This document shows, piece by piece, positions 44,034 to 53,436 of a stretch of DNA of 64,000 bases. The notes below the pieces were generated by a model. The model did no database searches. It worked only from the letters and a program-made list of their open reading frames with translations, and was not told the origin of the DNA. Made by a program: the position numbers and the translations under genes. The DNA lies in the NCBI RefSeq assembly GCF_014202315.1, contig NZ_JACHGN010000001.1:395757-459756 (forward strand), read 5' to 3'. Each line of letters starts with the position of its first letter. The first letter of the stretch is position 1. The DNA comes from Thermocatellispora tengchongensis (lineage in GTDB: Bacteria; Actinomycetota; Actinomycetes; Streptosporangiales; Streptosporangiaceae).

Positions 44034-44384
44034 GTGGAGCTCAAGGTCTCGACTCGATCACATGCCGGGAACGTCGTAGTGGCGGTCGCCGGTGAAATCG
44101 ACCTCTATACCGCCCCCCGCCTCCAGGCCGAGTTCACTCGGCTCCTCGGAGACGGGCCGTCGCGGGTGGTCATCGACATGTCCGGCGTGGACTTCTGCGA
44201 CTCGACCGGAATGAACGTGCTGCTGTCCGCGCTCAAGCGGCTCAAGGAGCGCGGCGGCGCGCTGGAGGTGGCGGCCCCGCGTCCCGCGGTGCGCAAGATC
44301 CTCCAGGTCACGGGCCTCGACTCGGTGTTCGTCGTGCACGAGACCGTGCCCGAGGAGTTGCTGATCTCCGAGTCGCAGGGGTAG
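44034..44384 (+). CDS. STAS-domain anti-sigma factor antagonist (BldG/RsbV-like)
   Basis: The 116-residue STAS domain has VAVAGEIDLYTAPRLQAEF and the phosphorylation loop VDFCDSTGMNVLLSALKRL (Ser in DSTG), as in BldG of Streptomyces. Its unphosphorylated form would sequester an RsbW-type ATPase and release a sigma factor. A candidate partner is at 39458-39940. The start GTG 44034 follows from the promoter at 43998-44026; a longer form from 43998 is possible. Confidence 0.9.
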   Translation: MELKVSTRSHAGNVVVAVAGEIDLYTAPRLQAEFTRLLGDGPSRVVIDMSGVDFCDSTGMNVLLSALKRLKERGGALEVAAPRPAVRKILQVTGLDSVFVVHETVPEELLISESQG

Positions 44385-44406
44385 CCGGCGGCTACCATCG
44401 ATCACC

Positions 44407-45132
44407 ATGGACACAGCGGTGATCATTCCGGCGAAGGACGAGGCCGAGCGGATCGGCGCGACGGTCACCGCCGCCCTCTCCCTGCCGGGTGTCGATCTCG
44501 TCGTGGTCGTGGACGACGGTTCGGGTGACGCGACCGGCCGTGTGGCGAGGGCGGCCGGCGCCCGCGTGATCCGCCACAGCCGCAACCGCGGCAAGGCCGC
44601 CGCCATGGAGTCCGGCGCCGAGGCCGTGCGCCTGCTCGACCCGCCCCCCGCGGGCGACGGCGGAGCAGTCGAGGCCAGGCACCTGTTGTTCCTGGACGCC
44701 GACCTGGGCGACACCGCCCGCGCCGCCGCGGCGCTCATCGAGCCGGTGCGCAAGGGCGCCACCGACATGTCCATCGCGATCTTCGCCAACCGGGTCAGGC
44801 TCGCCGGCCACGGCTTCGTCGTCGGCCTGGCCGCCGCCGGGATCAAGCGCGCCACCGGGTGGACCCCCGTCCAGCCGCTCAACGGCCAGCGCTGCCTCAC
44901 CCGCGCCGCCTTCGAGGCCGCCCGCCCGCTCGCCCACGGCTTCGGCGTCGAGGTCGGCCTCACCATCGACCTGCTGCGCCGCGGATTCCGGGTCAGCGAG
45001 GTCGAGGTGGACATGGCCCACCGCGCCACCGGCGCCGACTGGCACGCGCAGCTCCACCGCGCCCGCCAGTTCCGCGACGTGGCCCGCGCCCTCCTCGCCC
45101 GCGGCGCCCTCACCTCGATCCCGAGCATCTGA
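44407..45132 (+). CDS. family 2 glycosyltransferase
   Basis: The 241-residue GT-A enzyme has AVIIPAKDEAERIG, VVVDDGSGDATG, HSRNRGKAAAMESGAEA and the DxD-type LFLDADLGD. It resembles prenyl-phosphate or glucosyl-phosphoglycerate-type GT2 enzymes; no membrane helix is obvious. TACCAT 8 nt before the ATG suggests a leaderless message. The stop codon is the first element of the 17-bp tandem array downstream. Confidence 0.88.
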   Translation: MDTAVIIPAKDEAERIGATVTAALSLPGVDLVVVVDDGSGDATGRVARAAGARVIRHSRNRGKAAAMESGAEAVRLLDPPPAGDGGAVEARHLLFLDADLGDTARAAAALIEPVRKGATDMSIAIFANRVRLAGHGFVVGLAAAGIKRATGWTPVQPLNGQRCLTRAAFEAARPLAHGFGVEVGLTIDLLRRGFRVSEVEVDMAHRATGADWHAQLHRARQFRDVARALLARGALTSIPSI

Positions 45133-45330
45133 CGCGCTCGGGCGTCCGACCCGCTCGGGCAACTGACCCGCTCGGGCAACTGACCCGCTCGGGCAACTGA
45201 CGCGCTCGGGCAACTGACGCGCTCGGGCAACTGACGCGCTCGGGCATTCGACCTGCTCGGGCATTCGACCTGCTCGGGCATCGACCCGCTCGGGCGTCCG
45301 ACCCGCTCGGGCGTTCGGCCGCTCGCGGCG
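45130..45330. repeat. 17-bp tandem repeat, about 12 copies, starting at the GT2 stop codon
   Basis: GCTCGGG recurs at 45136, 45153, 45170, 45187, 45204, 45221, 45238, 45255, 45272, 45288, 45305 and (diverged) 45321, mostly 17 bp apart. Central units read GCTCGGGCAACTGACGC or with CC. The GT2 stop TGA (45130-45132) is part of the first unit, so the stop and its flank have been amplified. The remaining 45331-45523 holds no supported gene. Confidence 0.9.
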
Positions 45331-45523
45331 TGGAGTCCGGCCCTGGAGGGTGCCGGGCTCCACGCGCGAGGCATCGCCATGGGGGGTTACCGTGATCATA
45401 ACCTCCCGTGGCCGGATGATTGCTTACCGTGCGGTGACGCTTTGATGAGCGTCCCCGGCCGGCCGGAGCGCCGGCCACACAGCGCCGGTCACAGCGGCGA
45501 CCAGAGCGCGGGGTGGGGGCGGG

Positions 45524-47014
45524 GTGTGCTGGAATGCGCTGGTGGGTTTCGAACGTGCGGCGTGGCCGGTTCGCGTGTGGGCGGGCGGCGTCGGGGGGAG
45601 CCTGGCGCTGACGGTGGCCATCGGGCTGCTCGGCCCGTCGGCCATGGTGCCCGCCCTGGACGGGGAGGCGTGGCAGCCGCCGTACTCGCTGGGCGTGCGG
45701 CCCGACGGGCATCTCGTCGTGGCGATGGCCGCGGCGGCGATCCTGCTGGGGGCCGTCGGGCTCGGCGCGGGGCTGCTCGCGCTCAGGCGGCGGGTCCCCG
45801 CGGGCGGGCTGTGGGACGCGCGGCGGCTGCTGGTGCTCGGGTGCGCGGTCGCGGGGGTGCTGGCGTTCCTGCTGCCCTCGGGCTCGGCCGACCACCTGAA
45901 CTACGCCGCGTACGGGCGGATCGGCGCGCTCGGCCACGACCCGTACGCGACCACGCCCGCGATGCTGCCCGCCGACCCGGTCGCGGGGGCGGTGGAGGAG
46001 TGGGTGAACACGCCCTCGGTGTACGGGCCGGTGGCGACCGCGGTGCAGGTGGCGGCGAGCCTGGCCGGGGGCGAGTCGGTACGCCTGACCGTGTTCGCGC
46101 TCGCGCTCGCCAACGCCGCCGCCTTCGCCGGCACCGCGCTGCTGCTGCACCGCTTCACCGGGGGCGACCTGCGGGCGGCCCTGCTGTGGACGGTGAACCC
46201 GCTGGTCGTCTACCAGCTCGCGGCCGGCATGCACGTGGACACGCTGGCCGTCGTCGCCGTGGTCGCCTCGCTGGTGGTGCGGCACCGCGGGGTCCTGGCG
46301 GGGGTCCTGCTCGGGGCCGGGATCGCGGTGAAGGTGAACGTCGGGCTGGTGGCGCTGGGGCACGCCTGGGAGCTGCGCCGCTCCCGCGCCCGCCTGGCGG
46401 TGGTCGCGGCGACCGCGACCGCGACGGTGGCGGCGGCGTACGCGCTGGCGGGGCCCCACTCGCTGGACCAGATCGGCCGGGCGAGCCGGTCGGTCTCGCT
46501 GGCCACCCCGTGGAACATGGTCCAGGACGCGTTGCAGCGGCTCATCGGCCCCGGCGGGTACGTGATCTGGATCCAGGCAGGCTCGCTGGCGCTGCTCGCG
46601 CTGCTGGCCTGGCTGCTGCTGGCCGGTATGGAGCGGCACGGCGCGCCGGAGGTGGCGGGGGCGATCGTGGTCGCCTACCTGTTCGCGGCGCCGTACGCGC
46701 TGCCGTGGTACGACGGGCTCGCGTTCGCGCTGCTCGCGCTGGCCCCGGCCTCCGCGCTGGACGGGTTCCTGGTGGCCCGGCTGACCGCGCTCTCGCTGGC
46801 GTACCTGCCGGCCCGGGTGCTGGACCAGCCGCCCGACCTGCTGTGGCTGCGCGAGGTGGTCAGGGTGCGGGTCGCGCCGTGGGTTCTGCTGGCTCTGACG
46901 GTGGCTCTGGCCGTTTGGGCGTGGCGGCGGATGCGCCGGGGCCGGCGGGAGCCGGGGCGGCGAGCTGGAGCGCCCGGACCGACGCGGCCAGCGTCAGCGG
47001 CACCGCGACCGTGA
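45524..47014 (+). CDS. polytopic GT-C type glycosyltransferase (polyprenol-phosphomannose-type)
   Basis: The 496-residue protein has about 12 membrane helices. An early periplasmic loop carries SADHLNYAAYGRIGALGHDPYAT, resembling the acidic catalytic loop of actinobacterial alpha-mannosyltransferases (MptA/MptB-like). WTVNPLVVYQLAAGMHVDT and TPWNMVQDALQRL also fit. The start could be GTG 45524 or GTG 45542. Its last 155 bp overlap the end of the convergent gene. Donor and product are inferred only. Confidence 0.8.
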   Translation: MCWNALVGFERAAWPVRVWAGGVGGSLALTVAIGLLGPSAMVPALDGEAWQPPYSLGVRPDGHLVVAMAAAAILLGAVGLGAGLLALRRRVPAGGLWDARRLLVLGCAVAGVLAFLLPSGSADHLNYAAYGRIGALGHDPYATTPAMLPADPVAGAVEEWVNTPSVYGPVATAVQVAASLAGGESVRLTVFALALANAAAFAGTALLLHRFTGGDLRAALLWTVNPLVVYQLAAGMHVDTLAVVAVVASLVVRHRGVLAGVLLGAGIAVKVNVGLVALGHAWELRRSRARLAVVAATATATVAAAYALAGPHSLDQIGRASRSVSLATPWNMVQDALQRLIGPGGYVIWIQAGSLALLALLAWLLLAGMERHGAPEVAGAIVVAYLFAAPYALPWYDGLAFALLALAPASALDGFLVARLTALSLAYLPARVLDQPPDLLWLREVVRVRVAPWVLLALTVALAVWAWRRMRRGRREPGRRAGAPGPTRPASAAPRP

Positions 47015-49196
47015 GCGCCATCGCCGGGATCGCGATGCCGGAGTCGTTGGCCAGGAACCCGACGAGCGCGGTGGTCAGCACGCCGAACAGTCCGGCCCGC
47101 AGCGTGGGCGCACGGCCGTACGCGAGGGTCAGCGCCGCCGCGCCCCAGCGCGAGGGCCGGGCCAGGATCAGGTAGAGGAACGCCAGCGCGACCAGCGACA
47201 ACACGGTCAGCGGCAGGTTGCCCAGCGTGCCGACCATCGCCGCCACCTTGCGGCCCAGCACCGGCCACGCCTCGCCGTCGAGCACCTGCTGGAAGAACGC
47301 CCCCAGGTGCGTACGCTCCCCGGCCGGGCGCAGCCAGTCGGCGAAGCTGATCGCGCCGATGAACGCCGCCGCGGCCACCCCGACCAGCACCAGCCGCGCC
47401 GGCGAGACCCGCCTGCCGGTGAGCAGCATCAGGAACACCGCCAGGCCGGGCACGAACGCCAGCACGCCGCCGAAGTCGGCGCCCCAGGCGGGCCAGCCGT
47501 CGGCGAAGACCGCCAGCAGCCCGTACGCGGCGCACAGCCCGGCCGCGAGCGCGCGCCTGCCCCGGGCGAGCAGGGGCCCGGCGACCCCGGCCAGGAACAT
47601 GATCGTGGAGGTGGCGAACACCGCGAAGGCGATGTTGCCGAAGCCGTAGAACCGGGCGCCGGTCACCGGCTCGTACCCGGTGACCGCGTTGACCTGGAGC
47701 CGCGAGCCCGTCATGACGTCCAGCAGCAGCGCCAGCGAGGTGATCGCCGCCACGACGGTGAGCGGGCCGAGGACCGCCGAGCGCCACGGCCCGGCGAAGG
47801 CGAGCCCCGCGATGGCCCCGGCGAAGCCGAGGATGGTGGCGATCAGCCCGGCCATCGGGCTGCCCCAGCTCCACCACGGCACGAGCTGGGCCAGGAACGT
47901 CGAGATCGCGATGGCGCCGCTGACCACGGCCACGACCTGGGTGGCGACCAGCACCCGCGAGCCGCCCCAGCGCCGGCGCACGGCGACCGCGGCGAAGGCG
48001 TAGAAGAGCACCTGCACGATCACCAGCGCCAGGAAGAACGGGGCGCGGACCTCGCGCAGCACCTGGCTGGCCAGGTCGGAGTCGGCCAGCTCGGTCACGG
48101 TGGCCTGCGCGCCGCCGGGGCCGGCGCCGCCCGGGACCCACTGCCTGCCGACCACGCCCTCGGGCGCGGTCACGCCCAGCGTGCCGAGCGTGGTCGCGGT
48201 CAGGTCGGTCAGCGTGACCAGGGCGTCCTGGCGGGTGGAGGAGGCGGTGAGGTGGCCCTGCGGGTACGGCGCGCCGCTGGGCGAGGGCCCGGTCGCGATG
48301 GCGACGTGCAGATGGGCGGATGTGGAGATGTCGGAGATGCCGGCGACGAGGACCGTGGTCCGCGCCGGCAGCCGCGCCAGCAGCGCCCCGATCCTGCGGT
48401 CGGTCTCGCTCGCCGCCGCCTGCCGGGCCTGCTCGGTGGGCGGGATCGGCTCGCCGTCGCCGTCCACGCCGCCGCCGATCCACGCCTTGGCGAGGTTGTC
48501 GGCCTCCATCACGATCAGCGTGTACGGCGACAGGTCGCCCAGCGCCTCGGGCGTGGCCGCGTAGCGGGCGACGGTGCCCGACCGGTCGGCCGCGCCCAGC
48601 GCCGCGCCCGGCCCGATCGCCGCCACCCGGCCCCCGGTGTCGGCCACCGCCTGCCCCAGGGCGCCGATGGACGCGCCGAAGGACTGCTCGCGGTTGAAGC
48701 CGGCCAGGTTGCTCCAGCCCGGCACGGTGGCGCCGCCGCCGGGTGTGGCCTCGGGCAGCGGCGGCAGCCCGCACGAGGTGCCGGGCGCGCCCGCCCGCTG
48801 GCCCGCCGAGACGGTCAGCCAGCCGGCGATCGGGCAGGTGATGCTGCGGTCAGGGGGCGGGATCGCCCGGGTGGACATCGCCGCCGCGCCGCCCTCGCCC
48901 GCCAGGCGCCACAGGTTGGGCGTGCGCTCGCGGTCGATGTCGGACCACTCCAGGCCCGGCACCCCGACCAGCGCGACCCGCGCTGAGGGTGCGTGCCCGG
49001 TCAATGCGCCGCCCGAGGCGTGCGTGCCCGAGGCGTGCGTGCCCGAGGCGTGCGTGCCCGAGGCGTGCGTGCCCGAGGCGTGCGTGTCCAGGGCATGCGC
49101 GGGCAGGGCGTGCGTGTCCAGGGCGTGCGCGGGCAGGGCGAACAGGGCCGCGCCGAGCAACGCGGCGACGACCGACAGCGGCCACCATCGGCTCAT
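46860..49196 (-). CDS. large membrane protein with alkaline-phosphatase-like N-terminal domain
   Basis: The 778-residue protein has a signal peptide (MSRWWPLSVVAALLGAALFA), a Thr/His/Ala/Ser repeat just after it (THASG units), then an extracytoplasmic domain. That domain starts ALVGVPGLEWSDIDRERTPNLWRLAGEG, like the alkaline-phosphatase superfamily. About ten membrane helices follow from residue about 395, and a Pro-rich tail ends the chain. Similar proteins are common in Actinobacteria and uncharacterised. Context with two glycosyltransferases suggests envelope polymer work. Its 3' end overlaps the convergent GT-C gene by 155 bp. Confidence 0.82.
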   Translation of the reverse strand: MSRWWPLSVVAALLGAALFALPAHALDTHALPAHALDTHASGTHASGTHASGTHASGTHASGGALTGHAPSARVALVGVPGLEWSDIDRERTPNLWRLAGEGGAAAMSTRAIPPPDRSITCPIAGWLTVSAGQRAGAPGTSCGLPPLPEATPGGGATVPGWSNLAGFNREQSFGASIGALGQAVADTGGRVAAIGPGAALGAADRSGTVARYAATPEALGDLSPYTLIVMEADNLAKAWIGGGVDGDGEPIPPTEQARQAAASETDRRIGALLARLPARTTVLVAGISDISTSAHLHVAIATGPSPSGAPYPQGHLTASSTRQDALVTLTDLTATTLGTLGVTAPEGVVGRQWVPGGAGPGGAQATVTELADSDLASQVLREVRAPFFLALVIVQVLFYAFAAVAVRRRWGGSRVLVATQVVAVVSGAIAISTFLAQLVPWWSWGSPMAGLIATILGFAGAIAGLAFAGPWRSAVLGPLTVVAAITSLALLLDVMTGSRLQVNAVTGYEPVTGARFYGFGNIAFAVFATSTIMFLAGVAGPLLARGRRALAAGLCAAYGLLAVFADGWPAWGADFGGVLAFVPGLAVFLMLLTGRRVSPARLVLVGVAAAAFIGAISFADWLRPAGERTHLGAFFQQVLDGEAWPVLGRKVAAMVGTLGNLPLTVLSLVALAFLYLILARPSRWGAAALTLAYGRAPTLRAGLFGVLTTALVGFLANDSGIAIPAMALTVAVPLTLAASVRALQLAAPAPAGPGASAATPKRPEPPSEPAEPTARPAP
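49014..49140. repeat. 15-bp and 30-bp in-frame tandem repeats after the signal peptide
   Basis: Five copies of a 15-bp unit (CGAGGCGTGCGTGCC) run from 49014 to 49088, followed by nearly two copies of a 30-bp unit to 49140. On the minus strand they encode THASG repeats and an ALDTHALPAH-type repeat. Confidence 0.92.
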
Positions 49197-49247
49197 GCGC
49201 CCGCGCAATCCTTGCCACCCACAGGCTCCACGGTAACCTCCGACCTC

Positions 49248-50570
49248 GTGACGACTGGCTCGGTACCGACCGGCCCGGCCCCGGCCGGCCCGCCGCCCGC
49301 CTCCCGGAACCCCGCACGGGCCTGGGTGTGGCTGCCCGCGCTGCTGCTCGTGGCCGCGGCGGTCGCGCCCCTGGTCGCGTACTGGCTGGGAAATCCCGAC
49401 GATCAGCGGCTCGTCGATCTCGATGTGTACCGTACCGGGGGGAGGGCCCTTCTGGACGGCCGTCCGGTGTACGACTTCGTGACTCCGGCGCCGCAACTGC
49501 TGCCGTTCACCTACCCCCCGGTCGCCGCGATGCTGGCCGCGCCGCTCGCCTGGCTGTCCTGGCCCGCCGCGCAGTGGGTGTGGACGATCGGCGTCTTCGC
49601 CGCGCTCGCCGTGGCGGTCGCCTTCGCCTTCCGCCCGCTGCTGGAGGGCGTGCGCGAGCGCGGGGCCGCCTGGGTCCCGCTGCTGTTCGCCGCGCTCATG
49701 ATCGCCTGCACGTACATGATGCCGGTACGCGACCAGGTGCGCTTCGGCCAGGTGGACATCCTGCTGGTCGCGCTGTGCCTGGCCGACTGCTTCGCCCGCC
49801 GCCCGTGGTGGCCCCGCGGCATGCTGATCGGCCTGGCCACCGCGGTGAAACTCACCCCGGGCGTGTTCCTGATCTACCTGCTGGTCACCGGCTTCGGCCG
49901 CGACGGCGACCCCGAGCAGCGCCGCACGCTCTACATGGCCACCTTCACGGCCACGCTGCTCACCGTGCTGCCCTTCCTGGTCATCCCGGCCGACGCCGCC
50001 GACTTCTGGTTCGGCGCGCTGCTCGACACCGGCCGGGTCGGCGCCAACAACGCCACCACCAACCAGTCCATCAACGGCATGCTGCTCCGGCTCTACCTGC
50101 CGGGATGGCTCACCACCGCGATCTGGGTCGCGCTGCTCGCGGCGGTCGCCTGGTACGGCTTCCGCCGCGCCCGCGCCGCGTACCTGTCGGGCGACCCGGC
50201 CACCGCGGTCGCGCTGACCGGCCTGATGGCCGTGCTGCTGTCGCCCGTCGCCTGGATCCACCACCTGGCCTGGATGGTCGCGGTGCTCGGCGCGCTGGCC
50301 GGGGCGGGCCGCGACCGGGTCAGGCTCCTGGTCGCCGCCGGGGCCTGGCTGTACTACGTGCTGACCATCCCGTGGTGGGGGGTCACGCTCCGGGCGGCCG
50401 AGATCCCGGTGCTCAGCCCGGTCGCGGGCCGCATCGTGCAGAACGCGTTCGGGCTGGGCGCGCTGGCCCTGGTCTGGGTGCTCGGCTCCTGGCTGCCCCG
50501 GCGCCGCGCGTCCGTGGAATCCGCCGATGCGCCCCGCGGCCGAGCCCGCGATTCGGCGGCGCCGGGCTGA
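49248..50570 (+). CDS. GT87-family (DUF2029) mannosyltransferase-like protein
   Basis: The 440-residue protein has about ten membrane helices and resembles GT87 enzymes such as PimE. Early loop LVDLDVYRTGGRALLDGRPVYDF holds the acidic residue expected to be catalytic; QVRFGQVDILLVALCLAD and GLATAVKLTPGVFLIYLL are family-like. GTG 49248 is supported by TAACCT 8 nt upstream and TTGCCA 16 bp before that, so the mRNA is probably leaderless. It is divergent from the phosphatase-like gene, 51 bp apart. Confidence 0.88.
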   Translation: MTTGSVPTGPAPAGPPPASRNPARAWVWLPALLLVAAAVAPLVAYWLGNPDDQRLVDLDVYRTGGRALLDGRPVYDFVTPAPQLLPFTYPPVAAMLAAPLAWLSWPAAQWVWTIGVFAALAVAVAFAFRPLLEGVRERGAAWVPLLFAALMIACTYMMPVRDQVRFGQVDILLVALCLADCFARRPWWPRGMLIGLATAVKLTPGVFLIYLLVTGFGRDGDPEQRRTLYMATFTATLLTVLPFLVIPADAADFWFGALLDTGRVGANNATTNQSINGMLLRLYLPGWLTTAIWVALLAAVAWYGFRRARAAYLSGDPATAVALTGLMAVLLSPVAWIHHLAWMVAVLGALAGAGRDRVRLLVAAGAWLYYVLTIPWWGVTLRAAEIPVLSPVAGRIVQNAFGLGALALVWVLGSWLPRRRASVESADAPRGRARDSAAPG

Positions 50571-50595
50571 CACCGTCGTTACTCTTGGTAATGTG

Positions 50596-51036
50596 ATGGT
50601 GACCATATGGGTGATCGTTGGCATGCTCGCGGGCGCGACCGGCATCGCCATCGGCCACTTCGCGCTGCGCGAGGCCAGGGCGGCGGTCGAGGAGTTCACC
50701 CGGGCCGCCTCCCGCCAGGCGGCCGAGGGCGCCAAGGCCGACCTGCGGGCCATCCGCGACGTCGCGGTGTGCCGCTACGACGCCCTGGAGGAGATGACCG
50801 GCCGGCTGTCGTTCTCCGTCGCCATGATCAACGGCCTGGGCGACGGGATCGTGCTGACCTCCATCAACGGCCGCTCCGAGACCCGCACGTACGTACGCCC
50901 GGTGCGCGGCGGGCGCGGCGTGCAGCCGCTCTCGCCGGAGGAGGAGCACGCCGTGCGCGCCGCCCGGCTCGGCCTGGGCCCCGAGGTCACCCCCGGCGCC
51001 CCACCGGCCACGCACGCCGCCGGAGCGGTGACATGA
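50596..51036 (+). CDS. DUF4446 family protein
   Basis: The 146-residue protein has one N-terminal membrane helix (about 3-20), a helical linker and the conserved DUF4446 core (AVCRYDALEEMTGRLSFSVAMINGLGDGIVLTSINGRSETRTYVRPV). Function is unknown. It follows the GT87 gene by 25 bp. Its stop codon is included in the first unit of a 16-bp tandem array. Confidence 0.88.
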   Translation: MVTIWVIVGMLAGATGIAIGHFALREARAAVEEFTRAASRQAAEGAKADLRAIRDVAVCRYDALEEMTGRLSFSVAMINGLGDGIVLTSINGRSETRTYVRPVRGGRGVQPLSPEEEHAVRAARLGLGPEVTPGAPPATHAAGAVT

Positions 51037-51137
51037 GGCCGGGGTGAGGTGAGGCCGGGGTGACATGAGGCCGGGGTGACATGAGCCGGGGGTGAAGTGG
51101 CGCCGGGTCGCAGATGAGGCCCGGGTGAAATGACCGG
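51028..51137. repeat. 16-bp tandem repeat covering the DUF4446 stop codon
   Basis: Units start at 51028, 51044, 51060, 51076 and 51092, then degenerate to about 51137. The best unit is GTGACATGAGGCCGGG. The TGA at 51034-51036 is the gene's stop, and the same triplet recurs in later units. Confidence 0.85.
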
Positions 51138-51192
51138 CCGCAGCGTGCCGAATGCCACAGACCCGGTGGGCACAGTGCCCTACCCTGGTGGT

Positions 51193-52113
51193 ATGTCAAA
51201 ACTCGCCTATCTGGGACCCGAAGGGACCTTCAGCGAGGAAGCCCTGCGGGCCCTGGCGCCGGAGGCCGAGCGTCTGCCGTGCCCCAACATCGGGGCGGCG
51301 CTCGAAGCCGCCCGGCGCGGTGAGGCCGACGGCGCCGTGGTCCCGCTGGAGAACTCGCTCGAAGGCGGCATCACGACCACCCTCGACGAGCTGGCCGGCG
51401 GAGAGCCGCTGCTCATCGCGGCCGAGCTGCTGCTCCCCGTGCGCTTCTCGCTGCTGGCCCGCCCCGGCACCGAGCTGGGCCACATCAAGCGCGTCATCAC
51501 CCACAACGCCGCCCACACCCAGTGCCGCGGCTTCCTCGCCCGCGAGCTGCCCGACGCCGTCGTGATCGCCGCGGCCTCCACGGCCGGCGCGGCCCAGGAG
51601 GTCTCGCTGCCCGGCTCCCCGTACGACGCGGCCATCGCCGCCGCCATCGCCGGAGAGCACTACGGCCTGCACGAGGTCGCGGGCGGCATCGGCGACCGTG
51701 ACGACACCGTGACCCGCTTCGTGCTGGTCCGCCGGCCCGGCCCGCTGCCCGAGCCCACCGGCGCCGACCGCACCTCCCTGGTGGTCTTCCTCGCCGACGA
51801 CCACCCGGGCGCGCTGCTGGAGATGCTGACCGAGTTCGCGGTGCGCGGGGTCAACCTGACCCGCATCGAGTCGCGCCCCACCGGCAACGGCATCGGGCAG
51901 TACTTCTTCCACTTCGACTTCGAGGGCCACGTCGCCGACGCCCGCGTGGGCGAGGCGATCTCGGGCCTGCACCGCGTGTGCACCGACGTCCGCTTCCTGG
52001 GCAGCTACCCCCGGGCCGACGGCGTCGCCCCGCAGATCAGGCGGGGCACCGCCGACGCGGAGTTCGCCGAGGCCGCCCGCTGGCTGGCCAAGGTGCGTTC
52101 CGGCGACGTGTGA
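51193..52113 (+). CDS. pheA: prephenate dehydratase
   Basis: The 306-residue enzyme converts prephenate to phenylpyruvate for phenylalanine synthesis. The dehydratase domain (about 1-185) shows YLGPEGTFSEEA, ENSLEGGITTTLD and the catalytic TRF in DTVTRFVLV. A C-terminal ACT domain (about 198-275) has the Phe-binding ESRP motif in RIESRPTG. TACCCT 6 nt before the ATG suggests a leaderless start. It is followed after 60 bp by serS, which has its own promoter-like box. Confidence 0.95.
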   Translation: MSKLAYLGPEGTFSEEALRALAPEAERLPCPNIGAALEAARRGEADGAVVPLENSLEGGITTTLDELAGGEPLLIAAELLLPVRFSLLARPGTELGHIKRVITHNAAHTQCRGFLARELPDAVVIAAASTAGAAQEVSLPGSPYDAAIAAAIAGEHYGLHEVAGGIGDRDDTVTRFVLVRRPGPLPEPTGADRTSLVVFLADDHPGALLEMLTEFAVRGVNLTRIESRPTGNGIGQYFFHFDFEGHVADARVGEAISGLHRVCTDVRFLGSYPRADGVAPQIRRGTADAEFAEAARWLAKVRSGDV

Positions 52114-52173
52114 ACCGGCGCGTGGCGGAATAGATGCGCGCGCCGGGGGCGAGCACGGGTAGCCTTTCGACCT

Positions 52174-53436
52174 GTGATTGACCTGCGTACCCTTCGTGAG
52201 GATCCCGACCGGCTGCGGGCGTCCCAGCGCGTCCGCGGCGCCGACAACTCCGTCGTCGATGTGCTGCTCGACCTCGACTCGCGCCGTCGCAGCGCCCTGA
52301 GCCGCTTCGAGTCGCTGCGCGCCGAGCAGAAGAGCGTCGGCAAGTCGGTGTCCCGCGCCTCCGGCGAGGAGCGGGCCGCGGTCCTGGAGCGGGCCAAGGA
52401 GCTGGCCGCGCAGGTCAAGAGCGCCGAGACCGAGGCCGACAAGCTCGGCAAGGAGCTCGACGACCTGCTGCTGACCGTGCCCAACATCGTCGAGGAGGGC
52501 GCCCCGGCCGGCGGCGAGGACGACTACGTCGTGCTGGAGGAGGTCGGCGAGCGCACCACGTTCGACTTCGAGCCGCGCGACCACCTGGAGCTGGGCGAGA
52601 TGCTCGGCGCCATCGACATGGAGCGCGGGGCCAAGGTCTCCGGGGCCAGGTTCTTCTTCCTCACCGGCGTCGGGGCCCGGCTCCAGCTCGGCCTGCTCAA
52701 CATGGCCATCCAGCAGGCGATCGAGAACGGGTTCACGCCCATGATCACGCCGGTGCTGGTCAAGCCCGAGTCGATGCAGGGCACCGGCTTCCTCGGCGCC
52801 CACGCCAGTGAGGTCTACCGGCTGGAGGAGGACGACCTGTACCTCGTCGGCACCTCCGAGGTGCCGCTCGCGGCGTACCACGCCGACGAGATCCTCGACG
52901 CCGCCACGCTGCCGCGCCGCTACGCCGGCTGGTCCTCCTGCTTCCGCCGCGAGGCCGGGTCGTACGGCAAGGACACCCGGGGCATCATCCGGGTGCACCA
53001 GTTCGACAAGGTCGAGATGTTCTCCTACGTGCGCCCCGAGGACGCCCACGAGGAGCACCTGCGCCTGCTGGCCTGGGAGAAGGAGATGCTGGCCAAGGTC
53101 GAGCTGCCCTATCGGGTGATCGACACCGCCGGCGGCGACCTCGGCACCAGCGCCGCGCGCAAGTACGACTGCGAGGCGTGGATCCCGAGCCAGGGCCGCT
53201 ACCGCGAGCTGACCTCGACGTCCAACTGCACCGACTTCCAGGCCCGCCGGCTGAAGGTCCGCTACCGCGACGCCGACGGCAAGCCGCAGCACGTCGCCAC
53301 GCTCAACGGCACCCTGGCCACCACCCGGTGGATCGTGGCCATCCTGGAGAACCACCAGCAGGCCGACGGCTCGGTCGTGGTGCCCAAGGCGCTGCGCCCC
53401 TTCGTCGGCCTGGACGTCCTCGAACCCGTCCGCTAG
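52174..53436 (+). CDS. serS: seryl-tRNA synthetase
   Basis: The 420-residue class II synthetase has the N-terminal antiparallel coiled coil (about 25-105, [38 protein letters not shown]). Motif 2 is [14 protein letters not shown]...RVHQFDKVE and motif 3 is in [19 protein letters not shown]. Length is typical. The GTG start follows TAGCCT by 8 nt (leaderless type). No T-box was seen. Its stop overlaps the convergent membrane gene by 4 bp. Confidence 0.97.
   Translation: MIDLRTLREDPDRLRASQRVRGADNSVVDVLLDLDSRRRSALSRFESLRAEQKSVGKSVSRASGEERAAVLERAKELAAQVKSAETEADKLGKELDDLLLTVPNIVEEGAPAGGEDDYVVLEEVGERTTFDFEPRDHLELGEMLGAIDMERGAKVSGARFFFLTGVGARLQLGLLNMAIQQAIENGFTPMITPVLVKPESMQGTGFLGAHASEVYRLEEDDLYLVGTSEVPLAAYHADEILDAATLPRRYAGWSSCFRREAGSYGKDTRGIIRVHQFDKVEMFSYVRPEDAHEEHLRLLAWEKEMLAKVELPYRVIDTAGGDLGTSAARKYDCEAWIPSQGRYRELTSTSNCTDFQARRLKVRYRDADGKPQHVATLNGTLATTRWIVAILENHQQADGSVVVPKALRPFVGLDVLEPVR

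Noticed and set aside
44034-44384. STAS gene starting at GTG 43998
   Set aside because: GTGACC there forms a -35 box 17 bp from TAGTGT, so transcription should begin at GTG 44034.
45130-45330. CRISPR-like array
   Set aside because: The units are contiguous 17-bp tandem repeats with no unique spacers and no cas genes.
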